Part shown: positions 47,577 through 57,178 of the stretch, piece by piece
Layout: every line of letters begins with the position of its first letter
Position numbering within the stretch: the first letter of the stretch is position 1
Assembly (NCBI GenBank): GCA_036898135.1
Contig: CM072511.1
Coordinates: forward strand, 47,009,338-47,073,337
DNA: 64,000 nucleotides
Reading direction: 5' to 3'
From: Oncomelania hupensis
Taxonomy: Eukaryota; Mollusca; Gastropoda; Littorinimorpha; Pomatiopsidae
Made by a program: the position numbers and the translations under genes
Notes under the pieces: model-generated
What the model saw: only the letters and a program-made list of their open reading frames with translations
Database searches by the model: none
Told to the model about the DNA's origin: nothing

Positions 47577-50180
47577 TACAATACAATACAAGATTATTGC
47601 TTTAGGTCCAGCGGACTCTTCCGAGCCAAATCAGGACCAGAGAGACGTTATATTAAAATATTATAAAATAGTTCAAATCTTAAAAAACAAGCCTGTTACT
47701 CTTAAATACACAAACAAACTTTCACATGGCACCACTTTAAGAGTCTTCTTTAAAACTGATGTATTAAAAATATATTCTCTTTCTTCAATCAAATCACTAA
47801 ATTCAGTCCTAATAAAATCCAAACTAAACAAAACATGTCGATACAATTTATATGCGATAGAACAAACCAACATCATGTAAGAATTGAAACAGATGTTGAC
47901 CATTACATACTTTAAAAATCTCTTTGAAAGGTATGGAACCAAAATATGTTTCCCTTTCCTCAATCAAATCAGCACACTCAGACATAAAATGGCGAACGGA
48001 AAAAGATTGATCGCATGCAAAGCACCATGGTGGTTCTTCTCCTTTTAAAAGGAAACTGTGGGTGACATAGGTATGCCCAATATGAAGGCGAGATAACACT
48101 GTTTCTTCTTTGCGAGTGGATGCAAAGTTAGGCAAAGAAGTGGACAAATCCGGAAGAATTTGAAATAATTTGTTGTTGACATGGTTAGACCAGTCAGTCT
48201 GCCACAGTCGTTTACAATAAGAACCAGTCATACAACGTAGGTCAGAGTAGGGCACAAACTGGAAAATCTCTGAAGGGAAATCGAGATGCAGAGCATCTTT
48301 AGCCGCCCTGTCTACTGCAATATTGCCGCGGATGCCCATGTGACCAGGGACCCACATAAAAACTATCTTTTTACCCTCAGAAACAAGTTGTGTATGGAGG
48401 TCATGGATCTCTGCCAGAAAAGGGTGTGATATCTTTCTCGTGGAAAGAGCCTGAAGTGCTGACAATGAATCAGACATGATTAAAAATGAGGTTCTTTTGG
48501 ATTGATAAACTTGTTTCAGAGCTAAATGAATTGCCTTGAGCTCAGCTGTATAAACAGAACAAAAATCAGGTAAACGCTGTTGCAAAGGCTGGTCTAAGTG
48601 TATCCCACAGACCGATGCAGCAGCAACTGAATCTCCTTTCTTTGACCCGTCTGTAAAAAGTTGTTCATATCCTGGGTATAAAGCACACTGTTCTAAATAA
48701 AGTTGGTTATATACGGTTTCGGATGTATTGTTTTTAAGGAAAGCGGACAACTGCCAATTAATGTTTGGGATACATAATTTCCATGGGGGACCTTCAGTCC
48801 GAAGTTCATCGTCGTTGATGGAAGCAACATCAATGCCTGCTTTTACCAAATGAGCTTGCATTCTGATGCCAAACGGAGGAATTGTGTTAGGTTTGGCTTC
48901 AAATTTCTGAACAAAATCTGGGTTGAAAACACAGTCATAAGCAGGGTTCATAGGATCAGTTTTTAATTTTAAATAGTAATTCATTGACAATTTTGTACGT
49001 CTCAGCTCCAGCGGAGGTTCGTTAGCTTCCACGTAAAGGCTTTCACAAGGGGAAGTGCGAAACGCACCCAAAGCAATGCGTAGTGCCTGATGGGCAACTG
49101 GATCTAGCATCTTAAGATAAGATTTTCTAGCAGAACCATAGACAATGCAACCATAGTCTAACTTGGATCTAATTAAAGAACGATATAACAGCAATAAAGT
49201 TTTCTTGTCAGCACCCCAGTCTGTACCACTGATAACCTTGAGCAAATTGCAGGCCTGTTGACATTTAGTTTTCAAAATTTTCAGATGAGGAATGAAAGAT
49301 AGCTTTTGATCAAAAATAACACCCAAAAATTTGACTTGTTTGACCGCCTTTATTGGAGTTTTATTGAGGAGAATAGTAGGGTCTTGAATGATTCCCCGGT
49401 GCTGGGAAAAGTGAATACATTCAGTTTTTGCTTCAGAGAATTTAAAACCATTTTGTAAAACCCAGTCTTCAACGGCCTTGACACATAACTGTAGCTGACG
49501 TTCTGCAGATGCCAAAGTTTTACCTTTGGCTACCAATGCAAAATCGTCGACAAATAAAGAATTGTCAATTCCCCGTTTAACGGAACGAACAATGTTATTT
49601 ATTTTAATATTAAACAGCAAGGGAGACAAGATGCTACCCTGAGGCACTCCCATCTCCTGTTCTCTCGTATCTGACAAAGATCCCCCAACCTTAACCTGAA
49701 AAATTCTGTCTGTTAGAAAATTGGATATAAACAGAGGTAAATGTCCCTTCAAACCCATTTCTTGTAAATCTGAAAGAATGCCATATTTCCATGTGGTATC
49801 ATAAGCTTTTTCCAAATCAAACATGATGGCAACGACATGTTCACCCTGGACGAACGCGTTACGGATAAACGTTTCCAGTCGCACCAGGTGGTCAACAGTA
49901 CTTCGACCACTTCGAAAGCCACACTGAGTGTTGGATAACACATTATTGGTTTCTAGATACCACAGTAAACGAGAATAAACCATTCTTTCCAGCGTCTTGC
50001 ATAAGCAAGACGTTAAGGCTATTGGTCTATAGTTTGTCGGGTTAGTATGGTCTTTGCCAGGTTTAGGGATGGGTACAATAATGGCCTTTCTCCAGGAGGG
50101 AGGAAAGGTGCCAGTGATCCAGAGCTGATTGAAGATGTCAAGCAGTTGAGACCGTGAGTACCTTGTTAAATGTCTGAGAA
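47577..50180 (-). mobile_element. 5'-truncated RNase H LINE with 13-bp TSD
   Basis: ACTGGTCTAGCAA occurs at 47564-47576 and 50181-50193, a 13-bp target-site duplication that fixes both ends of a 2.6-kb insertion. Reading the minus strand, the element starts within the pre-RT region (5' truncation), contains reverse transcriptase, RNase H and a C-terminal zinc finger, then a second degenerate copy of its own C-terminus, a short 3' UTR with TGGACCTAAAGCAATAATC, and a (TTGTA)n tail (47577-47592). RNase H placement after RT suggests the I/Nimb group; clade assignment is inference. Shorter relatives are at 9782, 31711 and 39420. Confidence 0.9.
47670..47840 (-). pseudogene. Second, degenerate copy of the LINE C-terminus
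   Basis: Just past the stop of the 841-codon frame, another frame reads FSDLIEEREYIFNTS, LKKTLKVVPCESLFVYL and VTGLFFKI before its stop at 47673. These align with DLIEERETYFGSI, FKEIFKVCNGQHLFQFL and VGLFYRI at the end of the first frame. The zinc-finger Cys ahead of it is not conserved. Both copies lie inside the same target duplication, so they moved together. It is either a chimera with a related element or a tandem duplication of the 3' end. Confidence 0.8.
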
Positions 50181-50373
50181 ACTGGTCTAGCAAAGAAGAA
50201 GATAGTATAGTAGATTGATAGAACAGAGCAGGAATGAGAAAGAACAAAGGAGAAAGACAGCGACAGTGGGAATTTAAAGCATTAAATTTCCAGAAAGTGG
50301 GGATACTATTTATACTGAAACTCCCGGCACCCCCACGGGGGATCAAACCCACTTGAACATCTAATACGAACAC
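47848..50373 (-). CDS. LINE polyprotein: reverse transcriptase + RNase H (5'-truncated)
   Basis: An intact 841-codon frame. Residues 1 to about 64 are flanking DNA; the LINE part begins near FLRHLTRYSR. Reverse transcriptase follows: WRKAIIVPIPKPGKDHTNPT (~94), NYRPIALTS, GFRSGRST (~152), MFDLEKAYD (~184, first catalytic Asp), GVPQGSILSPLLFN (~242) and FVDDFAL (~274, catalytic Asp pair). RNase H: LFTDGSKKGDS, AELKAIHLAL, IMSDSLSAL and GNIAVDRAAKDAL supply the D-E-D-D set. CFACDQSFSVRHFMSEC is a C-x2-C-x7-H-x4-C finger at the end. The endonuclease and ORF1 are lost, so it copies nothing by itself. An open frame with no stop or shift suggests a young insertion. Confidence 0.92.
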   Translation of the reverse strand: MFVLDVQVGLIPRGGAGSFSINSIPTFWKFNALNSHCRCLSPLFFLIPALFYQSTILSSSLLDQFLRHLTRYSRSQLLDIFNQLWITGTFPPSWRKAIIVPIPKPGKDHTNPTNYRPIALTSCLCKTLERMVYSRLLWYLETNNVLSNTQCGFRSGRSTVDHLVRLETFIRNAFVQGEHVVAIMFDLEKAYDTTWKYGILSDLQEMGLKGHLPLFISNFLTDRIFQVKVGGSLSDTREQEMGVPQGSILSPLLFNIKINNIVRSVKRGIDNSLFVDDFALVAKGKTLASAERQLQLCVKAVEDWVLQNGFKFSEAKTECIHFSQHRGIIQDPTILLNKTPIKAVKQVKFLGVIFDQKLSFIPHLKILKTKCQQACNLLKVISGTDWGADKKTLLLLYRSLIRSKLDYGCIVYGSARKSYLKMLDPVAHQALRIALGAFRTSPCESLYVEANEPPLELRRTKLSMNYYLKLKTDPMNPAYDCVFNPDFVQKFEAKPNTIPPFGIRMQAHLVKAGIDVASINDDELRTEGPPWKLCIPNINWQLSAFLKNNTSETVYNQLYLEQCALYPGYEQLFTDGSKKGDSVAAASVCGIHLDQPLQQRLPDFCSVYTAELKAIHLALKQVYQSKRTSFLIMSDSLSALQALSTRKISHPFLAEIHDLHTQLVSEGKKIVFMWVPGHMGIRGNIAVDRAAKDALHLDFPSEIFQFVPYSDLRCMTGSYCKRLWQTDWSNHVNNKLFQILPDLSTSLPNFASTRKEETVLSRLHIGHTYVTHSFLLKGEEPPWCFACDQSFSVRHFMSECADLIEERETYFGSIPFKEIFKVCNGQHLFQFLHDVGLFYRI

Positions 50374-50490
50374 AGAGAATGAAATATGACTGATCGAGAT
50401 GTATTAAATAGGAATGGACACGCAACTCAATTTTTAAGAAAAAAGGGTGTTTCATCATTGATAACTTCGTGTACAACGCGAGTGACCAGC
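50200..50490. other. Flank of the LINE insertion
   Basis: Non-coding target DNA that continues from 47563 once the LINE is removed. No gene. Confidence 0.5.
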
Positions 50491-50491
50491 T

Positions 50492-50556
<65 letters not shown>

Positions 50557-50630
50557 GAGTGAGAGAGAGAGAGAGAGAGAGAGTGAGAGAGAGAGAGAGA
50601 GAGTGAGAAGAGGAAGAGAGAGAGAGATAA
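50491..50630. repeat. (GA)n microsatellite, ~140 bp
   Basis: GA units with scattered GTGA variants. Confidence 0.95.
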
Positions 50631-51025
50631 AAATGGGTCCTAATGCTCGGGAAACTTGTGTGGATGAAACTTGGTATTTTCCTATATGTGTAAATCTTGT
50701 GTGTGTGTCACTGTGTGTGTGTCTGTGTGTGTGTGCGTTCACAACTATCCAACTCGGTTCCTTAGATTAACACACAAGCGTCCAACTGGGTTCCAAAAAC
50801 AAGTGGGTTTCAAAAAATGGAACCCACTTTTTTTAATACTGTTTCTTGAAGAGAAGTGCTAAATCGGGATTTTTAGAAGTTTTCAAGGCTGGAACCTCCT
50901 TGTGCACTTTCGTCAAATTCGTGTGTGAATTATTTCACACATCAAAGTGTGTGAAAAAAGTTTCCACTTGCCAAAGCACACATGGCAAGGGAAGATAACT
51001 TTCAATGACGAGTTGCAGTTTCAAG

Positions 51026-51049
51026 ATGGCGATGCTTTGTGGCCCCAAG
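51026..51049 (+). CDS. Candidate first coding exon of a short spliced gene
   Basis: CAAGATGGCGATGC gives a start codon in a strong context (A at -3, G at +4). Eight codons (MAMLCGPK) lead to a consensus 5' splice site CAAG|GTGAGC at 51049/51050. It ends in phase 0 and joins in frame to the candidate exon at 52198. No protein family is recognised, and the call rests only on start and splice signals. Confidence 0.3.
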
Positions 51050-52197
51050 GTGAGCAAGAATTTTAATTGTACGATTGTTTGATATGTGTTATGGAACATA
51101 AACTGTATGCTTTTGTCATTGTTGATTTTACTTGTTTGTTGATGATATTTTATTCGTAGGTTATAATTGTATTGGAATGAGACTGTGATCGATCGAATGG
51201 TCGGGAACCGAACGCCGAAGTTAAGCTAGATCTAGGCGAGATAAGTAGATCTGTTTTTTACGAAATACAAAAAAAAGCCGTCGTTACATCTAGATTCATT
51301 TCTTTTTCCATCCAGAGCAGAATGTATATTATAAGGATAGGTAATATGGCTAAACATTTTATTTGGTATAAAACGTAGGAAGTTGGGAAAGCATGTGTCT
51401 TTTGTCGTGCTGGGGGCTGTGATAATGCCCCCAATATAAGTTGAAGCAGAGGACTAGATGTTTTCCGATTTGTAAAAGACGAGGACAGATTTATAGTAAT
51501 ATAATATAATATATGTTGCCATTAAGTGTGTTTGAAACAGATTAAAAGAGTGCATCTAAGCGTGCATGTGCTGTTGTTTGTGTACGAATTCTGTCCTATA
51601 GGCCTATAATTGCTTTTGGCTTAGAATGTTACTCTTCACCTCTGATAATTTTTATTTTCAATGAAGTTTTTATGTGTTGTTTAAAAAATTTTTTTTTATC
51701 ATAGTTTTATGTTGATATTTGGATTGCGGTAATGCATAACTAAAATATTGTGTAGCCTACACTCTATTATATATTGTTATATAAATTAAATTGACCAAGG
51801 AAGTTTAGCACATGACATTCACAGCGCCTCAATACACAAACTAAAAAGGAGTACAATCCGCATTCATTTTCAAACAATTTCTAATCATTATCAGCAAATG
51901 AACCAAATTACTGATACTCTATTCAAGACGAAATAAATTTTGATCTAAATCGACTGTGTGTAGGTTACGAAGGGAAATTAGATCTTAAATTGTTGTTTTT
52001 TTTCTGAGCTAAAGTGACGCAGGATGCTATTAAAAGGAATAGAAAACACCTTTTACCATGTTTTGCTTTGAGTAAGGAATATAATGTTGTTCAAATATGA
52101 ACTGAAAGTGAAGTTAAAGAAGAGAATGGAGGGCGAGAAAAGAAACACAATAAATGTGTGTTTCGTTGCTGTCATTGTTTTTACATTTCATTTGCAG
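51050..52197. other. Candidate intron 1
   Basis: Starts GTGAGC and ends TTTCATTTGCAG. AT-rich throughout with no other feature. Confidence 0.3.
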
Positions 52198-52256
52198 ATG
52201 TTTTCTTCAACAAGCCAGGTGTTTGCTTTTCCTAAAGGACAAGGGATAATTCAAAG
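52198..52256 (+). CDS. Candidate exon 2 of the spliced gene
   Basis: Preceded by a pyrimidine-rich acceptor (TTTACATTTCATTTGCAG) and followed by the donor CAAAG|GTGAGA. The 59-nt exon reads MFSSTSQVFAFPKGQGIIQ and leaves two bases that continue in frame into either copy of exon 3. Unrecognised product. Confidence 0.3.
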
Positions 52257-52310
52257 GTGAGATTAAGGATCACTATTAAAAATTGTGCACTATGGATTGG
52301 TTCTCTCTCT

Positions 52311-52334
52311 CTTTTCCCACTCTCTCTCTCTCTT

Positions 52335-52369
<35 letters not shown>

Positions 52370-52371
52370 AG
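52311..52371. repeat. CT-rich tract
   Basis: TCTCTC and TTTCTC units. Confidence 0.9.
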
Positions 52372-52517
52372 CTTGTGTGTGTTGCATGAAGATCATCTCT
52401 ATAGATGTTTATTTTTATAAGGTTAATTTAGTAATTCATTATTATTGTTACAAGGGCAGGATGTTGACAAAAAAGGAAGCCAGCGCTTATTTTTTTACCA
52501 TTGGAAAATAAAATTGC

Positions 52518-52598
<81 letters not shown>
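52518..52598. repeat. (CT)n microsatellite
   Basis: CT run with one TCCT interruption near 52558. Confidence 0.95.
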
Positions 52599-52602
<4 letters not shown>

Positions 52603-52727
52603 TGAAACATAGTCATGGTAGCGTGCGGACGCATTTTGCTGGAGCAGTGAGTTCAGATATTAATTAGTGATGTTTATTGACAGAAAAATGTGTTGCGGTT
52701 TCTAGTTTACTATATAGTATTGTACTC

Positions 52728-52857
52728 CAACGGTGTAGGCTATCTACCTAACTGCAACGGTGTAGGCTACCTACCTAACTGCAAGGTGTAGTCTGTCTAC
52801 CTAACTGCAACGGTGTAGGCTATCTACCTAACTGCAACGGTGAATCTACATAACTGT
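52728..52857 (+). repeat. 27-bp minisatellite, five units
   Basis: Units start at 52728, 52755, 52782, 52808 and 52835; the core is CAACGGTGTAGGCTATCTAC followed by CTAACTG. The last unit is degenerate. Confidence 0.92.
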
Positions 52858-53099
52858 AAAACTATGCCCACTACAGCTGTAAAACATAGGCTGGTTGTTG
52901 GCGTCTTTCACCGCTGCTTCATAGCATTTATAGCAAAAAGGGTGAAGAAAGCTGCACTACGCTTCAGACCATAGAAACTCGAAACAACCCAGCGTCACAC
53001 CCTCCGATTTGGTGGTGCTGTTTCTGACTGTGGCTCCCATTATTCAAAGTGGCGAGGTGGAGATGAATCCGTGACCGAATGAAAATTATGTAACAACGC

Positions 53100-53612
53100 C
53101 GACGAAGGCGTCCACACCGACAGCAACGGCGGTGACAGCAGAGTGTTGGTAGCGATCGAAAAAGTATTTCAAGCCGTCAATCGCATCGATAAATAGCAAG
53201 TGAATAATGCCCAAGCTGTGACCATCAAACTGAACCAGGCGGAGAAGAATCTAGATGAGAGACTTCAGGCTTTGGAAAGCGACACAGAGAGAATTTGTGG
53301 AGATATTGTGAGATGAGTGCCAAGCTGGAAATGATCGAAGAGAAAACCAAGAGCTAAGGAAAAAAAGTGGATAGTCTTGAAACGAAACTACAGAAAGTGG
53401 AAATGATGAGTGAGCGCCTGAACAAGAAAGGCACACGGCAGGACATGGCAGAACATGATTCAAGACGTCACAACCTAGTATTTAACGGAGTGCCGTCGGC
53501 GCCAGGGGAATCACCACAACCTTTGGAAAACAGGTTTGGAGTCATCATCACCAAAACCATGAAAGTCACCAGAGAAAGTGGTTTTGAAGGCGTGATTAGA
53601 GCTGGCAGATTT
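53100..53612 (+). pseudogene. Broken LINE ORF1 (coiled coil + RNA-binding type)
   Basis: Charged coiled-coil-like segments (LNQAEKNLDERLQALESDTE near 53234; VDSLETKLQKVEMMSERLNK near 53361) lead to HDSRRHNLVFNGVPSAPGES (near 53455), the RRxNLVFxGV signature that opens the RNA-binding domain of L1-like ORF1 proteins, then VTRESGFEGVIRAGRF. Stops (TAG near 53193, TGA near 53313) and at least one frameshift break it. Homology stops abruptly near 53612, where the duplicated intron/exon segment begins. The ORF1 would bind LINE RNA as a multimer; this copy cannot. Confidence 0.65.
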
Positions 53613-53680
53613 TTTGTAATCTCAGCATTAATATTGATAGTTTTATTTTTCCACAACTCGATTCTTTTGTTTTCCAACAG

Positions 53681-53816
53681 GGTTTCACAAGGTGCCACAG
53701 ATACCTATAAAACCAGGGTACCCCAAGGGTCAGCAGACAGCAATACACCACTGAGGGAATGGAATGATTCTCAGGCGGAACATTATCGGAGGAGGACGTG
53801 TCACGTATCACACCTG
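53681..53816 (+). pseudogene. Exon 3 copy A (upstream duplicate)
   Basis: It follows the acceptor CTTTTGTTTTCCAACAG and reads in frame from exon 2 as VSQGATDTYKTRVPQGSADS. It is a diverged copy of 56367-56515: the preceding ~60 bp of intron (ATTAATATTGA, TTTCCAACAG), the exon body (ATAAAACCAG vs AAGAAACCAG, GTCAGCAGACAGC vs GTCAACAGAGAGC) and the end (CGTATCACACCTGGTTGCC vs CTTATCACCACATTCTAGGTTAGCC) all correspond. It is open through to its GTTG donor-like end. Whether it is used or dead is unknown. Confidence 0.35.
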
Positions 53817-54165
53817 GTTGCCACTTACGCTTTGCTGAATTGCATCTTCTGCTGGCGAGACTTAAACGGGCTTGCACGTACTTGCACTCTGCTGTCCTGA
53901 GATGCCTCACCGCTTTACTGCTTGCGACTGCTGCGCCGTTGCCTTACCTTTTTGAGATTGGATGTCCTAATGGCTTTGGCGCTACCTGCTCCTTTGGTGA
54001 ATATTTTATAGATTTTAAAAAGTTTTTAAGCTTTCGTAACCTTTTTTTAGCTAGGAATTTGAGATGTTTGGGTCCTCATTGGAGATCGGTTTTGATATGT
54101 TTTTGATAGGTTTTGAATTAAATCTTTAAACCTCGGTTTTGACAGATCCTGGTTGAATTTTTGGA
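53817..54165 (+). mobile_element. Probable 5' region of an inserted LINE
   Basis: Non-coding DNA leading into the ORF1-like sequence that starts near 54170, with short T- and TTTTGA-rich stretches. I infer a LINE 5' UTR from position only; the exact 5' end is not visible. Confidence 0.35.
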
Positions 54166-56247
54166 CTTTGAGGCGCATCGCCGCGAAGAAAAGGGGTGGA
54201 AAGGATCACCCGGTTACTCAAAACAAAACTGAACTGAGAGACGATGACGTTGGTAAACGGAACTCGCAGGACGGTGGGGGCGTTGCTCTCTGACTGAATA
54301 ATTTGGCCGTTAGTGCTGACCCCGGGCCCTCTTCTCCTTGGTGGAAGAGTGCCCAGGAAACACTCTCTGATTCCTCTTTCTCTCGTCCATCCCGGAGGAG
54401 ACTGATGATAATTCTATGGAGGATGGGGTTGCTCCCACCCCCTTGGACGTTTGTTCGGGAGCGGTCGTTAGTGCTGGCCCCTGGCTCTTTTCCTCTAGGT
54501 GGATGGGGGCCCATGATCCATCTCTCTCGTCCATTCCGGAGGAGATTGAGGGTAACTTTATGGAAGAGAGGGCTGCTCCCTCTTCCTCAGATCCTTGCTC
54601 GGGAGCGGAGTCCCTTGATTCTGGTCCCACGCTCGAGGAGGTGGTACACCTGGTGACCCCTCCAGTCGCTGCTTCGAGTGACCCCCCCCCCCCCCCCCCC
54701 CCCGTTGGGTCAAGCGTGGTCTACTGTTACCAGTAGAAGAAAGAACAAAATGAGACGACCCCTGGGGCCGACTCGCACACCAAATTACGGTCTTTGTCAA
54801 TTTGCGGTAGTTATTAGACAAAAAGGTGATACCACTTTGGTTTCATTCAAATCATTTGGTTGGAAGCTGGCAGACCTCTTGCGCGGTTCTGTGGGCGCGG
54901 TGGACAGGGTAAGACCCCTACATAAAGATGAAGGTTTCCTCATAGGTTGTAAAACCTTGACGCAGTAACAGAAACTGATTGAACTTTCGCAGGTGGGCCA
55001 GATTATGATAGCATGTACTAACCCAGTGCCGGTGGTGGAGGGGGTTGTCTCTGGCATCCCCCCACCCACCCCCACCCCTCTCCCCCATCGTGCCGGTGGA
55101 GGAGATACTCGAAAAGTGCAATGAATCGGTGGACCCGGATGGTACCGTCCGCACCTGCAAGGTTAGGAAATTCCAACGCATCCTCCGGTCAGATGGACAG
55201 CCGTCCACCGCGGTTAGGGTGACAGTCGAGGCGATGACGCTGCGGCAGCTCTCCTTCTCAATTGTAGGGAGTTCCTGGTGACTCCTTACGTGGCAACGGC
55301 ACTTAGGTGCTACTGGTGCCAAAGATTCAGGCACATTCGAAAAAAAATTTTAATTCTGCGCAGATTTGTTCTTCCTGCAGGGCTGCCGGTCACTCGGGGG
55401 CCGCTTGTAGAGCCGTAGGGCGAACTTGTGCCAACTGTCGATGTGACCACTCGGACGCTAATCATAACTACCCTACTCGCAGTGAGCGCCTGTTGGCGAA
55501 TGAATTGCGAGCGGCGACATTCATGCCACGAGCGCAGGCCTTATGCCTGGCCAAACAAAAAATTATGTCTGAGTCGGCGATTGGGGACGTGGCCTCGGGC
55601 GTGTCGGGCGGCGTTGCAGCTCTTGCGGGGGTGTTTGCTCCACCCCGTTCCCTCCCTAGTGCTTGGAGTGGTTCTCTCTGACGCTTGGCGGCGGGGAGCG
55701 AGAAAGGGGATACAGTTACAGCCCAGCCGGTCACCGGGGTGGGTTCGGGATCCTACACAGAGCCTGTGAGGTTGGCACCTGGTGCCAAAAACGACCCTTG
55801 GGTGGCTATTCACAGGCTCGAACGCCTTGTCGAAAGACTGATCCAGTCCGTTGTGGACCTTGTCGAGATGGTCCGTGGCCGGACGGCCGGGGCACCGGTT
55901 GCTCCTACCCAAAAACAGGTTGGCGCCGACGTCCTGTACGCCGAGCGCGATCTGGGTCACAGAGCTCCCTCTCTGGTGGCCGTGCACAAGGCCATTCCCC
56001 TCGGGAGGTCCCGGCGGCGGTTGCCAGTTCCGACAGGGGCGGTGGAGGCGGTGGTGGGTCCGCCGCCCCTAAAGAAGTGGGCCCATGTGGTTATCCTGAC
56101 CTCAGTGCTATTAGTGAACTGTTGGCCCAGTTCGATGCCCGACTCAGATCGGGCGAGATAACGCTAGATGGCCGAGCTTGCGTAGGTAACAGCTCGCCTC
56201 ATGCCACGCACTTCCCCTACCAGGAATTAGGCTGTTTCATACTTTAA
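54166..56247 (+). pseudogene. LINE ORF1 (gag-like) with three zinc knuckles, frameshifted
   Basis: Reads in broken frames as the nucleic-acid-binding ORF1 of an I/Nimb/Jockey-type LINE. Ser/Pro-rich repeats (54307-54610) come first, then YGLCQFAVVIRQKGDTTLVS and SVGAVDRVRPL (about 54783-54920), VEEILEKCNESVDP and RILRSDGQPSTAVRVTVEA (55096-55235), TPYVATALRCYWCQRFRH (55281, first knuckle), CSSCRAAGHSGAAC (55371, C-x2-C-x4-H-x4-C) and CANCRCDHSDANH (55430). Frameshifts fall at the poly-C run (54680), near 55050, 55270 and 55340, plus a stop near 54966. The sequence is GC-richer than its surroundings. No RT follows; the insert ends near 56247. Confidence 0.78.
54307..54612 (+). repeat. Tandem duplication within LINE ORF1
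   Basis: Two imperfect units (about 54307-54465 and 54466-54612) share GTTAGTGCTG-CCC, TCTCTCTCGTCCAT-CCGGAG, TATGGA-GA and TTG-TCGGGAGCG. The duplication is in the poorly conserved N-terminal part. Confidence 0.75.
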
Positions 56248-56366
56248 CCTCACTTACCATGATGTTAGATCTAGTCCGTTTGCATTCTTGTCAGCTGAAT
56301 ATTTTCCCCAATATTAATATTGAAAGTTCTGGCTCTCCACTACTTGAATCTTTTGTTTTTCAACAG

Positions 56367-56515
56367 GGTGTCACATCGTGCAAGAGAGAGACCCAAGAAA
56401 CCAGAATATCAAAAGCGTCAACAGAGAGCCATGATATGCGAGGACGAAAGAGGAGGCGACAAAATGGGCCGTTCAAGTCTTCGTCCGATTGTTCATACTT
56501 ATCACCACATTCTAG
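56367..56515 (+). CDS. Exon 3 copy B of the candidate spliced gene
   Basis: The acceptor CTTTTGTTTTTCAACAG ends at 56366. From exon 2 the frame reads VSHRARERPKKPEYQKRQQR, then CEDERGGDKMGRSSLRP and VHTYHHIL, staying open for 149 nt to a donor CTAG|GTTAGC at 56515/56516, just before an in-frame stop that would lie in the intron. The product is basic and unrecognised. No convincing exon 4 is found downstream. Confidence 0.35.
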
Positions 56516-57117
56516 GTTAGCCTTATCTTCATTGACTGTTGTACTGTCCTGAATTAGATCCATGATTACCCAGGTCTACTGCAAATGCATACGACTTTTT
56601 TGACTATGTATTCGCTCAAAACTCGACGCAAAATGAGTCCTAAATAGACTAAAAATGACATTTGACAAATAATAATTTGTCCGGTCTCTCGCCGTCGACT
56701 GAGCAAGACATTGAAGTGGTCAAGTACTGTTTTAACTAACACAACCTAAATACGTAATATGGAGTATACCCACGAGACCTCGAAAATGATACGTGAATTA
56801 AAGGCAAATTTATAGGGTACAAAATTATTAAATATTTGACAACATTTCTAAAGTTTCTAAGTTATTAATATTGAATTTACGATTCTTTGTTTTATGATAC
56901 ATATAAATGAGATTGTTAAATTGGTCAACATATTTCTAAGGTTTGTTCGTATGAGTACTTTGAAGTGACCTTGGCTCTGAACTATGAGTGGTATAATGTC
57001 CAAAATTGATTTTAGAGATAATATAGTTTGATATTTCATATATTTTCAGTTTTTTCGATGATATTCAAAGTCAAGTTCATTGTAGGCCTTGCAAATACTT
57101 TAAAAAATTTTCATCAG
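56516..57117. other. Non-coding stretch
   Basis: AT-rich unique sequence; nothing recognised. Confidence 0.5.
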
Positions 57118-57178
57118 GATTGCTTAGTCGAATTGGCGTCAGACTATGCGCCCAAAGGTTGCAAGTGAGCGCCTTGAG
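57118..57178 (+). mobile_element. Degenerate tRNA-like SINE head
   Basis: TTAGTCGAATTGGCGTCAGA resembles an A-box region and AAGGTTGCAAGTGAGCGCC a decayed B-box. Spacing fits a tRNA-derived head. No body or tail is defined. Confidence 0.35.

Noticed and set aside
51195..51235. 5S rRNA-like string GAACGCCGAAGTTAAGC
   Set aside because: Only a short match to part of 5S rRNA, without the rest of the gene or its internal promoter; most likely chance.
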